This document shows positions 50,314-58,906 of a stretch of 64,000 bases of DNA, in pieces. Source of the DNA: a virus; the IMG/VR virus record IMGVR_UViG_3300036768_001863, positions 1 through 64,000 of that record; one strand, 5' to 3'. The position numbers and the translations under genes are program-made. The first letter of the stretch is position 1, and each line of letters starts with the position of its first letter. Under the pieces are notes generated by a model, which had not been told where the DNA came from, did no database searches, and saw nothing but the letters and a program-made list of their open reading frames with translations.

Positions 50314-50964
50314 TCAGGTCACGACAAGGTGGACGACCCTTGGACGGATCACGCCCTGCTTGAAGACCAGCAAACTGTAATCGCCCACGTCCAGCATCAT
50401 GGGGGACGTCCAGCGACCGTTGACGTCGGTACTGACTGTGGCGACCACGAACTCCTGGCTGCGCCGGCCAGAGGCGTAGTCCGCGTAGCGGAAGCAGCGG
50501 ATGGACGCATTGTCCACGCGCACCCCCGTACTCGTTTCAACCGCCAGGTTGTCCGGGCCGCCGTAGTCATGGTCCACCTGGATAGGTCCGCTGCCCTGCA
50601 AATCAGCCATTTTGGCCGGTGTCACGTCGCGCAGGGAAGCGACCGTGTCCACCGCGGTGTCGGCGGCCAGGCCGATGACGCGAATGGACACCACGTCGCC
50701 GCCCTCCAGCGGCACGGGACGGCTGACAATGATGGTCTCGTGGCAGGACGGCGGCACAGCCACGTCGCTGTCAGGAGAGAGCGGCACGCTGTTGAGGCGG
50801 ATGCGGGCCCGGTACAGGCCGCCGCCGGCCAGTGGCCTGGCAGGGCTGCCCAGTGCCACCCGGGCCATGACCTCGATGGGGGCCGTCCCGGTGTAGACGT
50901 AATGCAAGACCTCGACCTCGTCCGCGATGCTGATGTTCTGCTTGACCACGCGCGCGAGTTCCAT
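50314..50964 (-). CDS. Unknown virion-region protein, 216 aa
   Basis: ATG 50964. The protein is beta-rich with many Val/Arg/Asp turns and no signal peptide. A segment around residues 130-180 (DHDYGGPDNLAVETSTGVRV) suggests an immunoglobulin-like or jelly-roll type domain often used as virion decoration. It lies between the repeat-rich protein and the neck protein. No family recognised. Confidence 0.55.
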   Translation of the reverse strand: MELARVVKQNISIADEVEVLHYVYTGTAPIEVMARVALGSPARPLAGGGLYRARIRLNSVPLSPDSDVAVPPSCHETIIVSRPVPLEGGDVVSIRVIGLAADTAVDTVASLRDVTPAKMADLQGSGPIQVDHDYGGPDNLAVETSTGVRVDNASIRCFRYADYASGRRSQEFVVATVSTDVNGRWTSPMMLDVGDYSLLVFKQGVIRPRVVHLVVT

Positions 50965-51054
50965 TCTCCACCCCTTTGCCTCTGCCTCCTCCGTTTCCTG
51001 GCATGCGCGCTGGTCCCTGGCCAGCGACCAGTGTGGGCTTTCCGCTGCCGTCTG

Positions 51055-54000
51055 CTAGAACATCTGGCCCCCTAGTATGGTAACGAAGATCGGGCAGGAA
51101 AAATTGCCGGTGTGATGGCCGGCGCCATGCACAAACAGGTTGTGGCCGAACCATTCCCCGGACGCGATGCCGTCAGGGTACACGGTCACGGCGCCGCGAC
51201 GGACTTCCGGCATGCCTAGGGCAAGGGCGGAAGAGGTTCCTGCCGGGGCAAGTACCAGTGCCAGCCGCACTGCACCGGACCCTTCCTCGGACGGTATGCC
51301 TGTCGGCGAAACCGTCAGCCCCATGTACGGTACACTGCATGCCTCTTCCGATGGAATCCCGACAGCATGGATGGTGTAGGTAGTCAGCTGGGTGACAGGG
51401 GTGCCGAATAATTCTCCGGATGGAATGCCACTCGGGGATACCGTCAGCTGGACATGTGACGTGCCAAACGATTCTCCGGATGGAATGCCACTCGGAGATA
51501 CCGTCAGACGGATGACAGTGGTGCCGAATACTTCCCCGGATGGAATGCCACTCGGGGATACCGTCAGCCGGATGACAGAGGTGCCGAATAATTCCCCGGA
51601 TGGAATGCCACCAGGAGATACTGTCAGCTGGATGACAGGGGTGCCGAATAATTCCCCGGATGGAATGCCACTCGGGGATACCGTCAGCTGGATGACAGGG
51701 GTTCCGAATACTTCCCCAGATGGAATGCCACTCGGGGATACCGTCAGCTGGATGACAGTGGTGCCAAACTCTTCCCCGGATGGAATGCCACTCGGAGATA
51801 CCGTCAGGCGGATGACAGAGGTGCCAAATGCCTCTCCGGACGGAATGCTGTCCGGTGCAATGATTAGTGTGTCCAGCTGGACATGTGGCGTGCCAAATAC
51901 TTCCCCGGATGGAATGCCACTCGGAGATACCGTCAGCCGGATGACAGAGGTGCCAAACGCTTCCCCGGACGGAATGCCACCAGGAGATACTGTCAGACGG
52001 ATGACAGAGGTGCCGAATACTTCCCCGGACGGAATACCACCAGGGGATACCGTCAGCTGGACACGTGGCGTGCCAAATACTTCCCCTGGTGGAATGCCAC
52101 CAGGAGATACCGTCAGACGGATGACAGAGGTGCCAAATGCTTCTCCGGATGGAATACCACTCGGAGATACTGTCAGCTGGATGACAGGGGTGCCAAACGA
52201 TTCTCCGGATGGAATGCCACCAGGAGATACTGTCAGCTTGATGACAGGGGTGCCGAACGATTCTCCGGACGGAATGCTGTCCGGTGCAATGATTAGTGTG
52301 CCTAGCTGGACATGTGGCGTTCCAAACGCTTCTCCAGACGAAATACCACTCGGAGATACCGTCAGCCGGATGACGGAGGTGCCAAACGCTTCCCCGGGCG
52401 GAATGCCACTCGGAGATACCGTCAGCTGGATGACAGTGGTGCCGAATACTTCCCCGGACGGAATGCCACCAGGAGATACCGCCAGACGGATGACAGGGGT
52501 GCCAAACGCTTCCCCGGGTGGAATGCCACCAGGAGATACTGTCAGCTGGATGACAGTGGTGCCAAACGCTTCCCCGGGTGGAATGCCACCAGGAGATACT
52601 GTCAGCTGGATGACAGTGGTGCCGAATACTTCCCCGGATGGAATGCCACCAGGAGATACCGTCAGCTGGATGACGGGGGCGCCAAACGCTTCCCCGGATG
52701 GAATGCTGTCCGGTGTAACGATTAGTGTGCCCAGCTGGACATGTGGCGTGCCAAACGATTCTCCGGATGGAATGCCACTCGGAGATACCGTCAGACGGAT
52801 GACAGGGGTGCCAAACGCTTCCCCGGGTGGAATGCCACCAGGAGATACCGTCAGACGGATGACAGTGGTGCCAAACGCTTCCCCGGACGGAATGCCACCA
52901 GGAGATACTGTCAGACGGATGACAGGGGTGCCGAATACTTCCCCGGATGGAATGCCACTCGGAGATACCGTCAGACGGATGACAGGGGTGCCAAATGCTT
53001 CTCCGGACGGAATGCTGTCCGGTGCAATGATTAGTGTGCCCAGCTGGACATGTGGCGTGCCAAACGATTCTCCGGATGGAATGCCGCCAGGAGATACCGT
53101 CAGGCGGATGACATAGGTGCCGAATACTTCCCCAGATGGAATGCCACCAGGAGATACCGTCAGCTGGATGACAGGGGTGCCGAATACTTCCCCGGATGGA
53201 ATGCCACCAGGAGATACTGTCAGACGGATGACAGAGGTGCCAAACGCTTCCCCGGATGGAATGCTGTCCGGTGTAATGATTAGTGTGCCCAGCTGGACAT
53301 TTGGCGTGCCAAATACTTCTCCGGATGAAATGCCACTCGGAGATATTGTCAGACGGATGACAGAGGTGCCAAATGCTTCGTCAGACGGGATGCCGGTGCA
53401 GCGGACGGTGAGGCGAAGTCTGGCCGTGCCGAATGATTCCCCAGATGGGATGCCGGTCGGCTCCAGCGGCGCAGGCTCCAGGGCAATCAGCACCGAGGCC
53501 CAAGCAGCTGACCCACTTGCGGTATCGACAACGGTGCCGGTCGGCGACGTGCTGAAATACTCCCGGTCATGTAGGGCTACGGAGCCGCGTTTCCCGCCTG
53601 CGTTTGTCAGGTAACACTGCTGCGTGCCGGAAGTGGCGTCCTCGAAGCGGTAGGTGTACCCTGTGGGGGCCGTGCGCGTCCGGTCATACCCCATGCCGTT
53701 GCAGGCCAGGATGAAGCAACCGGCTCTGGTCGGCGTGATGCTATTGTGTTCGATGGTCGAGTCGCTGCCGGTGTTGAGGGTGCCTACCACGTTGGCAGGA
53801 CTGCCGGTGCGCTTGACGCCGCGGTAAGCGGCAATGCCTCCAATCGGCGCGGTCCCGCTGGAGTGCGTCACCGTCAGGTTGGGCGTGGTGCCTGCGTAGC
53901 GGAAGTACCAGACAGACAATCGGCTGGTAGTGCCGCCGCCGTTGCCCTGGACAAGCTGCGTCCAGCCCGAGAAGGAATGCGCCACGTTGTCCGAGGAGTG

Positions 54001-54111
54001 GACAACGGCGATCCAGACGTCATCCACCTGGGGCGAGGGCGGTGCCCCCAGCGTGATGTTGCCGCTGGCGGCGGAGCCTTCGTCGCCGACGCCAACAAAC
54101 GTGATCGGCAC
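51055..54111 (-). CDS. Repeat-rich virion adhesin: about 35 20-aa repeats, 1018 aa
   Basis: ATG 54111. Residues 1-215 look like a jelly-roll/lectin-type domain (WIAVVHSSDNVAHSFSGWT, SVWYFRYAGTTPNLTV). Residues about 217-908 are tandem repeats with consensus GIPSGEAFGTPVIRLTVSPS, encoded by an almost exact 60-base unit. A longer variant unit with QLGTLIIAPDSIPSGE recurs every 250-440 bases and makes a higher-order repeat. The C-terminal part is diverged repeats and a short tail. Similar 'GI(P/A)S.E.FG' repeats occur in other phage structural proteins. Repeat number could vary by recombination. Confidence 0.7.
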   Translation of the reverse strand: MPITFVGVGDEGSAASGNITLGAPPSPQVDDVWIAVVHSSDNVAHSFSGWTQLVQGNGGGTTSRLSVWYFRYAGTTPNLTVTHSSGTAPIGGIAAYRGVKRTGSPANVVGTLNTGSDSTIEHNSITPTRAGCFILACNGMGYDRTRTAPTGYTYRFEDATSGTQQCYLTNAGGKRGSVALHDREYFSTSPTGTVVDTASGSAAWASVLIALEPAPLEPTGIPSGESFGTARLRLTVRCTGIPSDEAFGTSVIRLTISPSGISSGEVFGTPNVQLGTLIITPDSIPSGEAFGTSVIRLTVSPGGIPSGEVFGTPVIQLTVSPGGIPSGEVFGTYVIRLTVSPGGIPSGESFGTPHVQLGTLIIAPDSIPSGEAFGTPVIRLTVSPSGIPSGEVFGTPVIRLTVSPGGIPSGEAFGTTVIRLTVSPGGIPPGEAFGTPVIRLTVSPSGIPSGESFGTPHVQLGTLIVTPDSIPSGEAFGAPVIQLTVSPGGIPSGEVFGTTVIQLTVSPGGIPPGEAFGTTVIQLTVSPGGIPPGEAFGTPVIRLAVSPGGIPSGEVFGTTVIQLTVSPSGIPPGEAFGTSVIRLTVSPSGISSGEAFGTPHVQLGTLIIAPDSIPSGESFGTPVIKLTVSPGGIPSGESFGTPVIQLTVSPSGIPSGEAFGTSVIRLTVSPGGIPPGEVFGTPRVQLTVSPGGIPSGEVFGTSVIRLTVSPGGIPSGEAFGTSVIRLTVSPSGIPSGEVFGTPHVQLDTLIIAPDSIPSGEAFGTSVIRLTVSPSGIPSGEEFGTTVIQLTVSPSGIPSGEVFGTPVIQLTVSPSGIPSGELFGTPVIQLTVSPGGIPSGELFGTSVIRLTVSPSGIPSGEVFGTTVIRLTVSPSGIPSGESFGTSHVQLTVSPSGIPSGELFGTPVTQLTTYTIHAVGIPSEEACSVPYMGLTVSPTGIPSEEGSGAVRLALVLAPAGTSSALALGMPEVRRGAVTVYPDGIASGEWFGHNLFVHGAGHHTGNFSCPIFVTILGGQMF
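51390..53463 (-). repeat. 60-base tandem repeat array within the adhesin gene
   Basis: About 33-35 units of 60 bases, highly similar at DNA level (unit core CCGGATGGAATGCCACTCGG on the plus strand). Slightly different units with an inserted GTLI-APD coding segment recur near 51850, 52270, 52690, 53015 and 53270. The array stays in frame throughout. Because the repeat is exact in length, the antisense strand is also open over long stretches. Confidence 0.85.
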
Positions 54112-54161
54112 GGGTGCGCCTCACCACACCATGCAGAGACAGGTCCAGGAGGGGACTCTTC

Positions 54162-54431
54162 TTACCCCCCGGTGCTCTGGCTGCCACCGGGCTCGCCGAC
54201 CGCAGCCGTCGAGGCGATGCTTTCTGCCGCTACGACGCGCCGGAGTGCTTCCTTCTGGTCATCGAGCAGTCCGGTCCACATGTTCTCGGCCTCTGCTTGG
54301 GCCAGCAGCTTGTCCCGCTGGGATACCAGCTCCAGGATCTGCGCCCGGCGGGACTCACGCTCTGCCGCCAGGGCGGCGCTGAGATCCGCGATCATCTCCT
54401 CCAGCTCTGCGATCCGTTGCGCTGTGTTCAT
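54162..54431 (-). CDS. Short coiled-coil protein, 89 aa
   Basis: The start is set at ATG 54431, overlapping the upstream stop as ATGA; the longer open frame is off-frame. Most of the protein is a heptad-like helix (QRIAELEEMIADLSAALAAE, then ELVSQRDKLLAQ) followed by a Gly/Ser tail. It probably forms an oligomeric coiled coil. It lies between the repeat adhesin and a 176-aa protein, so it could be a trimerisation or anchoring partner for the adhesin. No family recognised. Confidence 0.6.
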   Translation of the reverse strand: MNTAQRIAELEEMIADLSAALAAERESRRAQILELVSQRDKLLAQAEAENMWTGLLDDQKEALRRVVAAESIASTAAVGEPGGSQSTGG

Positions 54432-54958
54432 TCCTGACACCTCCTGGCTGGCGGCCGCACCGCCACGGTGGGCCTGCCAACGGAACCCCGGGGACGGATG
54501 CCGCCGCACGCGGCGGCACTCTGGCCTGCCTCGTACAGCTTGCGTTGGTCGGAAGTCAGTTGCAGCGGTATGCCCAGGCACCAGAGGAGGGCCTGGTCCG
54601 CAATCTGCCGTTCCGCCACAGCCGCCGTGTCGGCCTCGACCTCCTTGGCCTGGGTGTAGGCGGCCTTGCCGACCTCGTAGGCTGACTCGTGCGGCGCCTC
54701 CAGCCACAGCCTCCCGTCCAGCTCGACCAGGACCATCAGACCGAACCGGCGCACGACGAGCCGTCCGTCTCCCACCCGTTCCGGTCCGAGGTCTGCTGGC
54801 TCCGTGCCCGTGGCCGCGTAGCGGCGCGCCTCCTCAAAACGGCGCTTGAGCGCCAGATAGAAGTCCACGGCGGCCGGCCAGCTCAGGCCGATGCCTCGGC
54901 CGTTGCTCGTGATTACTACCCAGTTGCCGCGACGACCGACCCTGCATTCCTGCCGCAC
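54428..54958 (-). CDS. Unknown protein, 176 aa
   Basis: GTG 54958 is chosen as start because it avoids a 36-base overlap with the upstream gene; an alternative GTG at 55018 exists. The start lies just after the 15-base motif at 54970-54984. The protein has a beta-rich middle (RLVVRRFGLMVLVELDGRLW) and a helical segment (YEVGKAAYTQAKEVEADTAA), then a basic tail. It resembles small phage regulatory or virion proteins but no family is assigned. Confidence 0.5.
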   Translation of the reverse strand: MRQECRVGRRGNWVVITSNGRGIGLSWPAAVDFYLALKRRFEEARRYAATGTEPADLGPERVGDGRLVVRRFGLMVLVELDGRLWLEAPHESAYEVGKAAYTQAKEVEADTAAVAERQIADQALLWCLGIPLQLTSDQRKLYEAGQSAAACGGIRPRGSVGRPTVAVRPPARRCQE

Positions 54959-54969
54959 GGGAAAGTTCC

Positions 54970-54984
54970 AAAATCCGTTTTTTA
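54970..54984 (-). repeat. 15-base intergenic motif, copy 2
   Basis: Identical to 12514-12528. Here it begins at the stop codon of the 136-aa gene and ends about 12 bases before the GTG of the next gene. Sequence next to both copies also shares GGGAAAGT/ACTTTCCC but on opposite sides, hinting at an inverted or duplicated element. Confidence 0.4.
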
Positions 54985-55392
54985 CAACTTGAAGATGCGG
55001 TTCGGCCCGTTGTCCCACTGGATGATAATGTCGCCGCCGTTCGGTGTCACTGGCAGGCCCGTGGCCGTGTCGATGAATGCGATCAGGTACTTGGCCGACT
55101 CGGAAGCTGGCGTGTCATCGTAAATGACAATCGACTCGACAGAGGCCCCGGACACGGTCGAGAGCGTGACGTCGGCCGCGTCGGCCACGCCCGCCGTCGA
55201 GGTCTTGGAAGTGAAGTTGCCGCTGGTGGCGACCCGCGCCCCGGCAGCGATGTCGTCGAGGAAGTCGTCGCTGGACACGGACGGCGTATCGACGCCGTGG
55301 TCCACCAGGACCAAGCGGATGTTGTCCGCTGTCCAGTCGATATTTGCATCCAGGAAGTGCCCGCGGGCAGAGTCAAACAATGCATTGGCCAT
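54982..55392 (-). CDS. Small conserved phage virion protein, 136 aa
   Basis: ATG 55392. The pattern DIAAGARVATSGNFTSKT, DAADVTLSTVSG, then a closing IDTATGLPVTPNGGD and WDNGPNRIFKL, matches a family of small structural proteins common in large tailed phages of many hosts. It is beta-rich, with no cysteines. Its exact place in the particle is not established; it often sits close to capsid or neck genes, as here. The ORF length and ends fit the family well. Confidence 0.7.
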   Translation of the reverse strand: MANALFDSARGHFLDANIDWTADNIRLVLVDHGVDTPSVSSDDFLDDIAAGARVATSGNFTSKTSTAGVADAADVTLSTVSGASVESIVIYDDTPASESAKYLIAFIDTATGLPVTPNGGDIIIQWDNGPNRIFKL

Positions 55393-55419
55393 CAGTGGCA
55401 GTCCCCTTTCTCCCTAGAC

Positions 55420-57063
55420 CTAGATGAGGGGCGATTCCGCAATGACCGTCTCGCTGCCGTCTCCCCACAGGGCGACCAGCTGCGAGCGCGTCCCCATGCC
55501 GCTGCTCAGGCTCAGGCTGCCCGTGTCGTTGCGCAGGTAAAGACGGACCCGGTTGGGCAATGGTATCTGGGGCGCCGGGATCTCTTCCAGCTCGATGTAG
55601 TCGCCGATTCCCACTCCCTGGGCTCCCTGGGCTCCCTGGGCTCCCTGGGCGCCACCGCTGCTGCTGTGCGTGAAGCTGAGGACCACCTGGTCGTTCGCGG
55701 CAAAGGAGCCGTTGCCGGTGATGTAGGACACCGTGAACTTGCGGTAGCCGTTGCCGTTTATCACGTTGCCGCTGACAACGTAGACGGCGAACCGGCTGCT
55801 GTCATCTTCCTTGAAGATGCGCAGGATGCCTCGGTGGGAGACCGGGCCCGTGTCGTCGAAGCTGTCCAGCCAAGAGGTCCGGTCCGCCAGCAGGCGGTCC
55901 AGGTTGTCGGCGTAGATGGTCGTGACCGAGGACGGGACGGCGTGGTCGTAGCGCAGGTAGCCGGGCCCCGGGTCCGAGTCCAGCAGAGACGAGGAGAACG
56001 TGTATGGCGCGCTGTTGCCGCCGGCGTCTCCCCGGCTGCCCTGTGCCCCTGGCACGCCCTGGGCGCCTTGCGCCCCAGGTGGTCCCTGCGCCCCCTGGTC
56101 GCCCTGGAAGCCGGCGTCTCCGGGGCTGCCCTGCGCCCCCTGGGAACCTGTGGCTCCAGGCTGTCCCTGCTCGCCGGCGGGGCCCTGGGGGCCCTGGAGT
56201 CCGGTGCTGCCGGCAGGCCCCTGTTCCCCCGGCACGCCCTGGGCTCCCTGCGGACCAGGGTCGCCCTGTGCCCCCTGGTTCCCCTGGTAGCCCTGGTCGC
56301 CCGGGATGCCTGGCTCCCCCTGGAACCCCTGGGCTCCCACGGCGCCCTGGGCGCCTGTCTCACCCTGCGGTCCCATCGGACCCTGGGCCCCCACGGCGCC
56401 CTGGGCACCTACCGGACCTTGCATGCCCATTGGACCCTGGGCCCCTGTTGGCCCCTGGGGACCAGCATCTCCCTGTTTCCCCTGGGCACCGCTCAGGCCG
56501 GCCATGCCTTGCCTGCCCTGTGCCCCCTGGCTGCCCTGGGCGCCCACGGCACCCTGGGGACCGGCCGGCCCCACCGCGCCTTGGGCGCCGGCCACCCCCT
56601 GCGGCCCCTGGGGACCGGCACTTCCCTGCTTGCCCTGTGCTCCTTGGCTGCCCTGTACGCCGGCTGGACCCTGCGCCCCCACCACTCCCTGGGCGCCGAC
56701 CGGACCCTGAGCCCCCGTCTGGCCCTGGGGGCCTGCTGGGCCCTGCGCCCCCACTGTGCCCTGGGCGCCGACCGGACCCTGAGCCCCCGTCGGACCCTGG
56801 GGGCCTGCTGGTCCCGTGGCGCCGGGCGGACCCTGCTGGCCCGTGGCACCCTGGGCGCCCTGTGGACCTGGACTGCCCTGGCTGCCCTGGAAGCCGTGCG
56901 CTGGCCCCTGGAATCCCTGGGCGCCGACTGGACCGGGCTGGCCCTGGTATCCCTGGTGGCCACGGATGCCTTGGTAGCCGCGTAGTCCCCGCGGGCCCTG
57001 GCTCCCCTGAAAGCCGCGCACGCCGCTGGGACCGGGCGGGCCTTCCCGAGCGGTGGTTGTCAT
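55420..57063 (-). CDS. Collagen-like fibre/head-fibre protein, 547 aa
   Basis: ATG 57063 after GAGGAGG. Residues 7 to about 345 are Gly-X-Y triplets ([20 protein letters not shown] and similar) with a single interruption near [11 protein letters not shown]. Residues about 345-547 form a globular beta domain ([20 protein letters not shown]) with another short GAQ repeat near residue 475. Trimeric collagen-like stalks ending in a globular tip are used as capsid or tail fibres. It follows the capsid genes, so a head-fibre role is plausible. Confidence 0.75.
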   Translation of the reverse strand: MTTTAREGPPGPSGVRGFQGSQGPRGLRGYQGIRGHQGYQGQPGPVGAQGFQGPAHGFQGSQGSPGPQGAQGATGQQGPPGATGPAGPQGPTGAQGPVGAQGTVGAQGPAGPQGQTGAQGPVGAQGVVGAQGPAGVQGSQGAQGKQGSAGPQGPQGVAGAQGAVGPAGPQGAVGAQGSQGAQGRQGMAGLSGAQGKQGDAGPQGPTGAQGPMGMQGPVGAQGAVGAQGPMGPQGETGAQGAVGAQGFQGEPGIPGDQGYQGNQGAQGDPGPQGAQGVPGEQGPAGSTGLQGPQGPAGEQGQPGATGSQGAQGSPGDAGFQGDQGAQGPPGAQGAQGVPGAQGSRGDAGGNSAPYTFSSSLLDSDPGPGYLRYDHAVPSSVTTIYADNLDRLLADRTSWLDSFDDTGPVSHRGILRIFKEDDSSRFAVYVVSGNVINGNGYRKFTVSYITGNGSFAANDQVVLSFTHSSSGGAQGAQGAQGAQGVGIGDYIELEEIPAPQIPLPNRVRLYLRNDTGSLSLSSGMGTRSQLVALWGDGSETVIAESPLI

Positions 57064-57077
57064 CTCGCCTCCTCGAC

Positions 57078-57111
57078 AAAAACGGCGGGCCCGGTAAGGG
57101 TGCCCGCCGTT
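57078..57111 (-). terminator. Terminator before collagen-like gene
   Basis: The stem AACGGCGGGC (57081-57090) with GCCCGCCGTT (57102-57111) is 10 bp around an 11-base loop. It is followed on the minus strand by TTTTTG. It ends the transcription unit of the 115-aa gene, and the collagen-like gene's ribosome binding site comes immediately after. The collagen gene would then need its own promoter or read-through. Confidence 0.75.
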
Positions 57112-57154
57112 GCGGGTCCGCGCGACCGACGCGCCGGCGGTGACTGGAAGAGCC

Positions 57155-57502
57155 TCACGGCCCGGACAGGGAAACGTTCCAGCAGGGATCGGCCACGCCG
57201 AGCACGCCGTTGGTCAACTTGAGTGTGCGGACGGAGCCTGGATGGTTCGTGTCCTCCAGGACGGGGCTGGGGGTCTGGATGATCTCCAGGTCGCCACGTT
57301 GCAGGGCGCGCTCGAAGGCGAGGATGGAGCGGCGCGCCTCTCCCCGCTCGAAGCGGACCAGGGACTCCTTGATGTCGCCGAAGACGGTGAACTCTTCTCC
57401 GGCATCCAGCTCGCGTCCGTGCGGCGGCAGGAAGCCGAACTTCTTCCGTCCGCCCGACGTGTTCTTGACGGTGGAGTACAAGCACTGCATATCGTAAGGC
57501 AT
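57155..57502 (-). CDS. Small virion-region protein, 115 aa
   Basis: ATG 57502. A compact beta-rich protein ([20 protein letters not shown]) with a helix ([19 protein letters not shown]) and a final beta segment. It resembles small structural proteins found next to capsid genes in other phages. A terminator follows it. No family recognised with confidence. Confidence 0.6.
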   Translation of the reverse strand: MPYDMQCLYSTVKNTSGGRKKFGFLPPHGRELDAGEEFTVFGDIKESLVRFERGEARRSILAFERALQRGDLEIIQTPSPVLEDTNHPGSVRTLKLTNGVLGVADPCWNVSLSGP

Positions 57503-57555
57503 GGGTGCCCTCCTCGGTCATCCGGGGAACAGCGCCGCCGGCGCTGGCCAGCTAC

Positions 57556-58014
57556 CTACCGCGACGCTTCCAGCTGTGCCTGGATTTCGGCTGCCTCGGC
57601 TGCCTTCAGGGCCAGGACCGAGTTGTACAGGATGGGGTTGCGGCACAGGTCCACGGCTGCCTGCCACTTGGCCATTTCCTCGTTGGCGGCCTGGGCCTGC
57701 TTGATGCTTCCGTCCAGACCGTGCGAGCTTACGACGTGGTCCAGCATCCGGTTGGCCACGAAGTAGGGGTTAACCGCTGTCGAGCCGGCGTCCTGCGCCT
57801 GCTTGACCACGGCGTCGTGCTCGACCAGGCGCAGCTTGCCGGCCGTTTCCAGCATCCACTGCGCCTCTTCCGGGCTACGGGGGCAGTAGCCGGCTGCAGC
57901 GCACTTGTTGAAGAACACCTGCTGGTGGACGGCGGTGAACAGGTTGTTGTAGGCCGTCTGGACGTCTGGCAGGACGGACTGGTTCTCGTTCACGGGTATG
58001 TACTCCCAGGACAA
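57556..58014 (-). CDS. Small helical virion-region protein, 152 aa
   Basis: ATG 58014. Predicted mostly helical (NNLFTAVHQQVFFNKCAAAG, ANEEMAKWQAAVDLC) with three Cys and a C-terminal Ala/Glu/Gln helix. There is no signal peptide. It lies between the secreted Tyr-rich gene and the 115-aa gene in the head module. Function unknown. Confidence 0.55.
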   Translation of the reverse strand: MSWEYIPVNENQSVLPDVQTAYNNLFTAVHQQVFFNKCAAAGYCPRSPEEAQWMLETAGKLRLVEHDAVVKQAQDAGSTAVNPYFVANRMLDHVVSSHGLDGSIKQAQAANEEMAKWQAAVDLCRNPILYNSVLALKAAEAAEIQAQLEASR

Positions 58015-58041
58015 TTATGGGTCGGCCGGAGCCGCCACGGG

Positions 58042-58398
58042 TCACATGCCGCCAAGCAACTGCCGCAGGCGCGCCAGCTCCTCCGCGCTGAGCGCCTCCT
58101 GCTTCTGGAGCGCCTGTTCGCCGCCGGCCTCACGCAAGAGCTTGCGCAGCAACAGCTCCCGGAGCAGCTGGTCCGTGGCCGTGTCCGGACGAGAAGGCTG
58201 CTGCACGACAACGGGACTGAACACCGGCGCCGGATAGTAGTAATAGCTGAAGTAAGTGACGTAGGCCGGCGATGGAGAATACACCGACCGGCTGGCAGAG
58301 GAGTAGCACGAGGAGCCATGTGCCGCCGCCGGCGCCGCCAGTCCCAGCAGGCTGGCAAGGAACATGGCCGCCGGCACCAGGAACAAGGATGGCCTCAT
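58042..58398 (-). CDS. Small secreted Tyr/Ser-rich protein, 118 aa
   Basis: ATG 58398 after AAAGGGGACC. Residues 1-26 form a clear Sec signal peptide (MRPSLFLVPAAMFLASLLGL, ending AAPAAA). A short mature part is rich in Ser/Tyr (SYYYYPAPVFSPVVV), then a charged helix (LRELLLRKLLREAGGEQALQ). This is a host-style secreted protein in the middle of capsid genes, much like planctomycete small secreted proteins. It may alter the host cell surface or protect the infected cell. No family recognised. Confidence 0.65.
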   Translation of the reverse strand: MRPSLFLVPAAMFLASLLGLAAPAAAHGSSCYSSASRSVYSPSPAYVTYFSYYYYPAPVFSPVVVQQPSRPDTATDQLLRELLLRKLLREAGGEQALQKQEALSAEELARLRQLLGGM

Positions 58399-58428
58399 GG
58401 ATGGTCCCCTTTCTGTCCAGCGGAAGGA

Positions 58429-58827
58429 CTAGCCCTGGTTCTTGAAGAAGTCCTGTCCGATCATGCCGTTGTTGCGGTAGTAGTCGCGCGAGCGCGGGAT
58501 GCCGAGACTGTCCAGCTCGATCTTCCAGGAGTTCGGGCTGTGCGGGATAGGCGGCGCCGACGGGTTGGTCTCATGGTTTGCGATCTCGTCCTTCCTGTCC
58601 GCCGCATAGAACCGGCGCGTGCTCCCCTGGTTGTTGCGGATTGAGGTCCGGACCAGCTCCGGCACGCCAGGCGTGTACCCCTGGCCGGCGACCGTGCCAG
58701 GCGGCTGGACAACGTTGACCCGGGTAATGGCCTGGTCCACGTAGACGCCACGAGGGGCCTGGCTGTTGGCAGCCAGCGTCGTGCGCACGGGCTGGGCCTG
58801 GGGCCTTGGGTCGTTAGGGCTGCTCAT
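58429..58827 (-). CDS. Small virion-region protein, 132 aa
   Basis: The start is set at ATG 58827 after GGAGGAGG; the frame opens earlier at GTG 58848, but that codon lies before the ribosome binding site. The N-terminal half is Pro/Gln/Arg-rich and extended, and the C-terminal half (NSWKIELDSLGIPRSRDYYR) is mixed. It directly follows the major capsid gene. It could be a capsid accessory protein. No family recognised. Confidence 0.55.
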   Translation of the reverse strand: MSSPNDPRPQAQPVRTTLAANSQAPRGVYVDQAITRVNVVQPPGTVAGQGYTPGVPELVRTSIRNNQGSTRRFYAADRKDEIANHETNPSAPPIPHSPNSWKIELDSLGIPRSRDYYRNNGMIGQDFFKNQG

Positions 58828-58853
58828 GGTCTGTCCCTCCTCCGTCACCGGAG

Positions 58854-58870
58854 GCGGCCGGCACGGCCGC
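58854..58870 (-). promoter_or_regulatory. GC hairpin after major capsid gene
   Basis: GCGGCCG (58854-58860) and CGGCCGC (58864-58870) pair over 7 bp around 3 bases, 37 bases after the capsid stop and just before the next ribosome binding site. No U tract. It probably sets mRNA stability or partial termination after the highly expressed capsid gene. Confidence 0.4.
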
Positions 58871-58906
58871 TCCTCCCTTCCCTGTCCTGTCCGTCGTCTC
58901 CGCTCC

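Noticed and set aside
51392-53116. 574-aa plus-strand open frame
   Set aside because: It is the antisense of the 60-base repeat array. The repeat length is a multiple of three, so the complementary strand stays open. The encoded GMPLGDTVSWMTG repeats have no start signal and no sense outside the array.
51390-53463. CRISPR-like regular repeats
   Set aside because: The spacing is regular but there are no unique spacers; the whole 60-base unit is repeated and stays in one reading frame.
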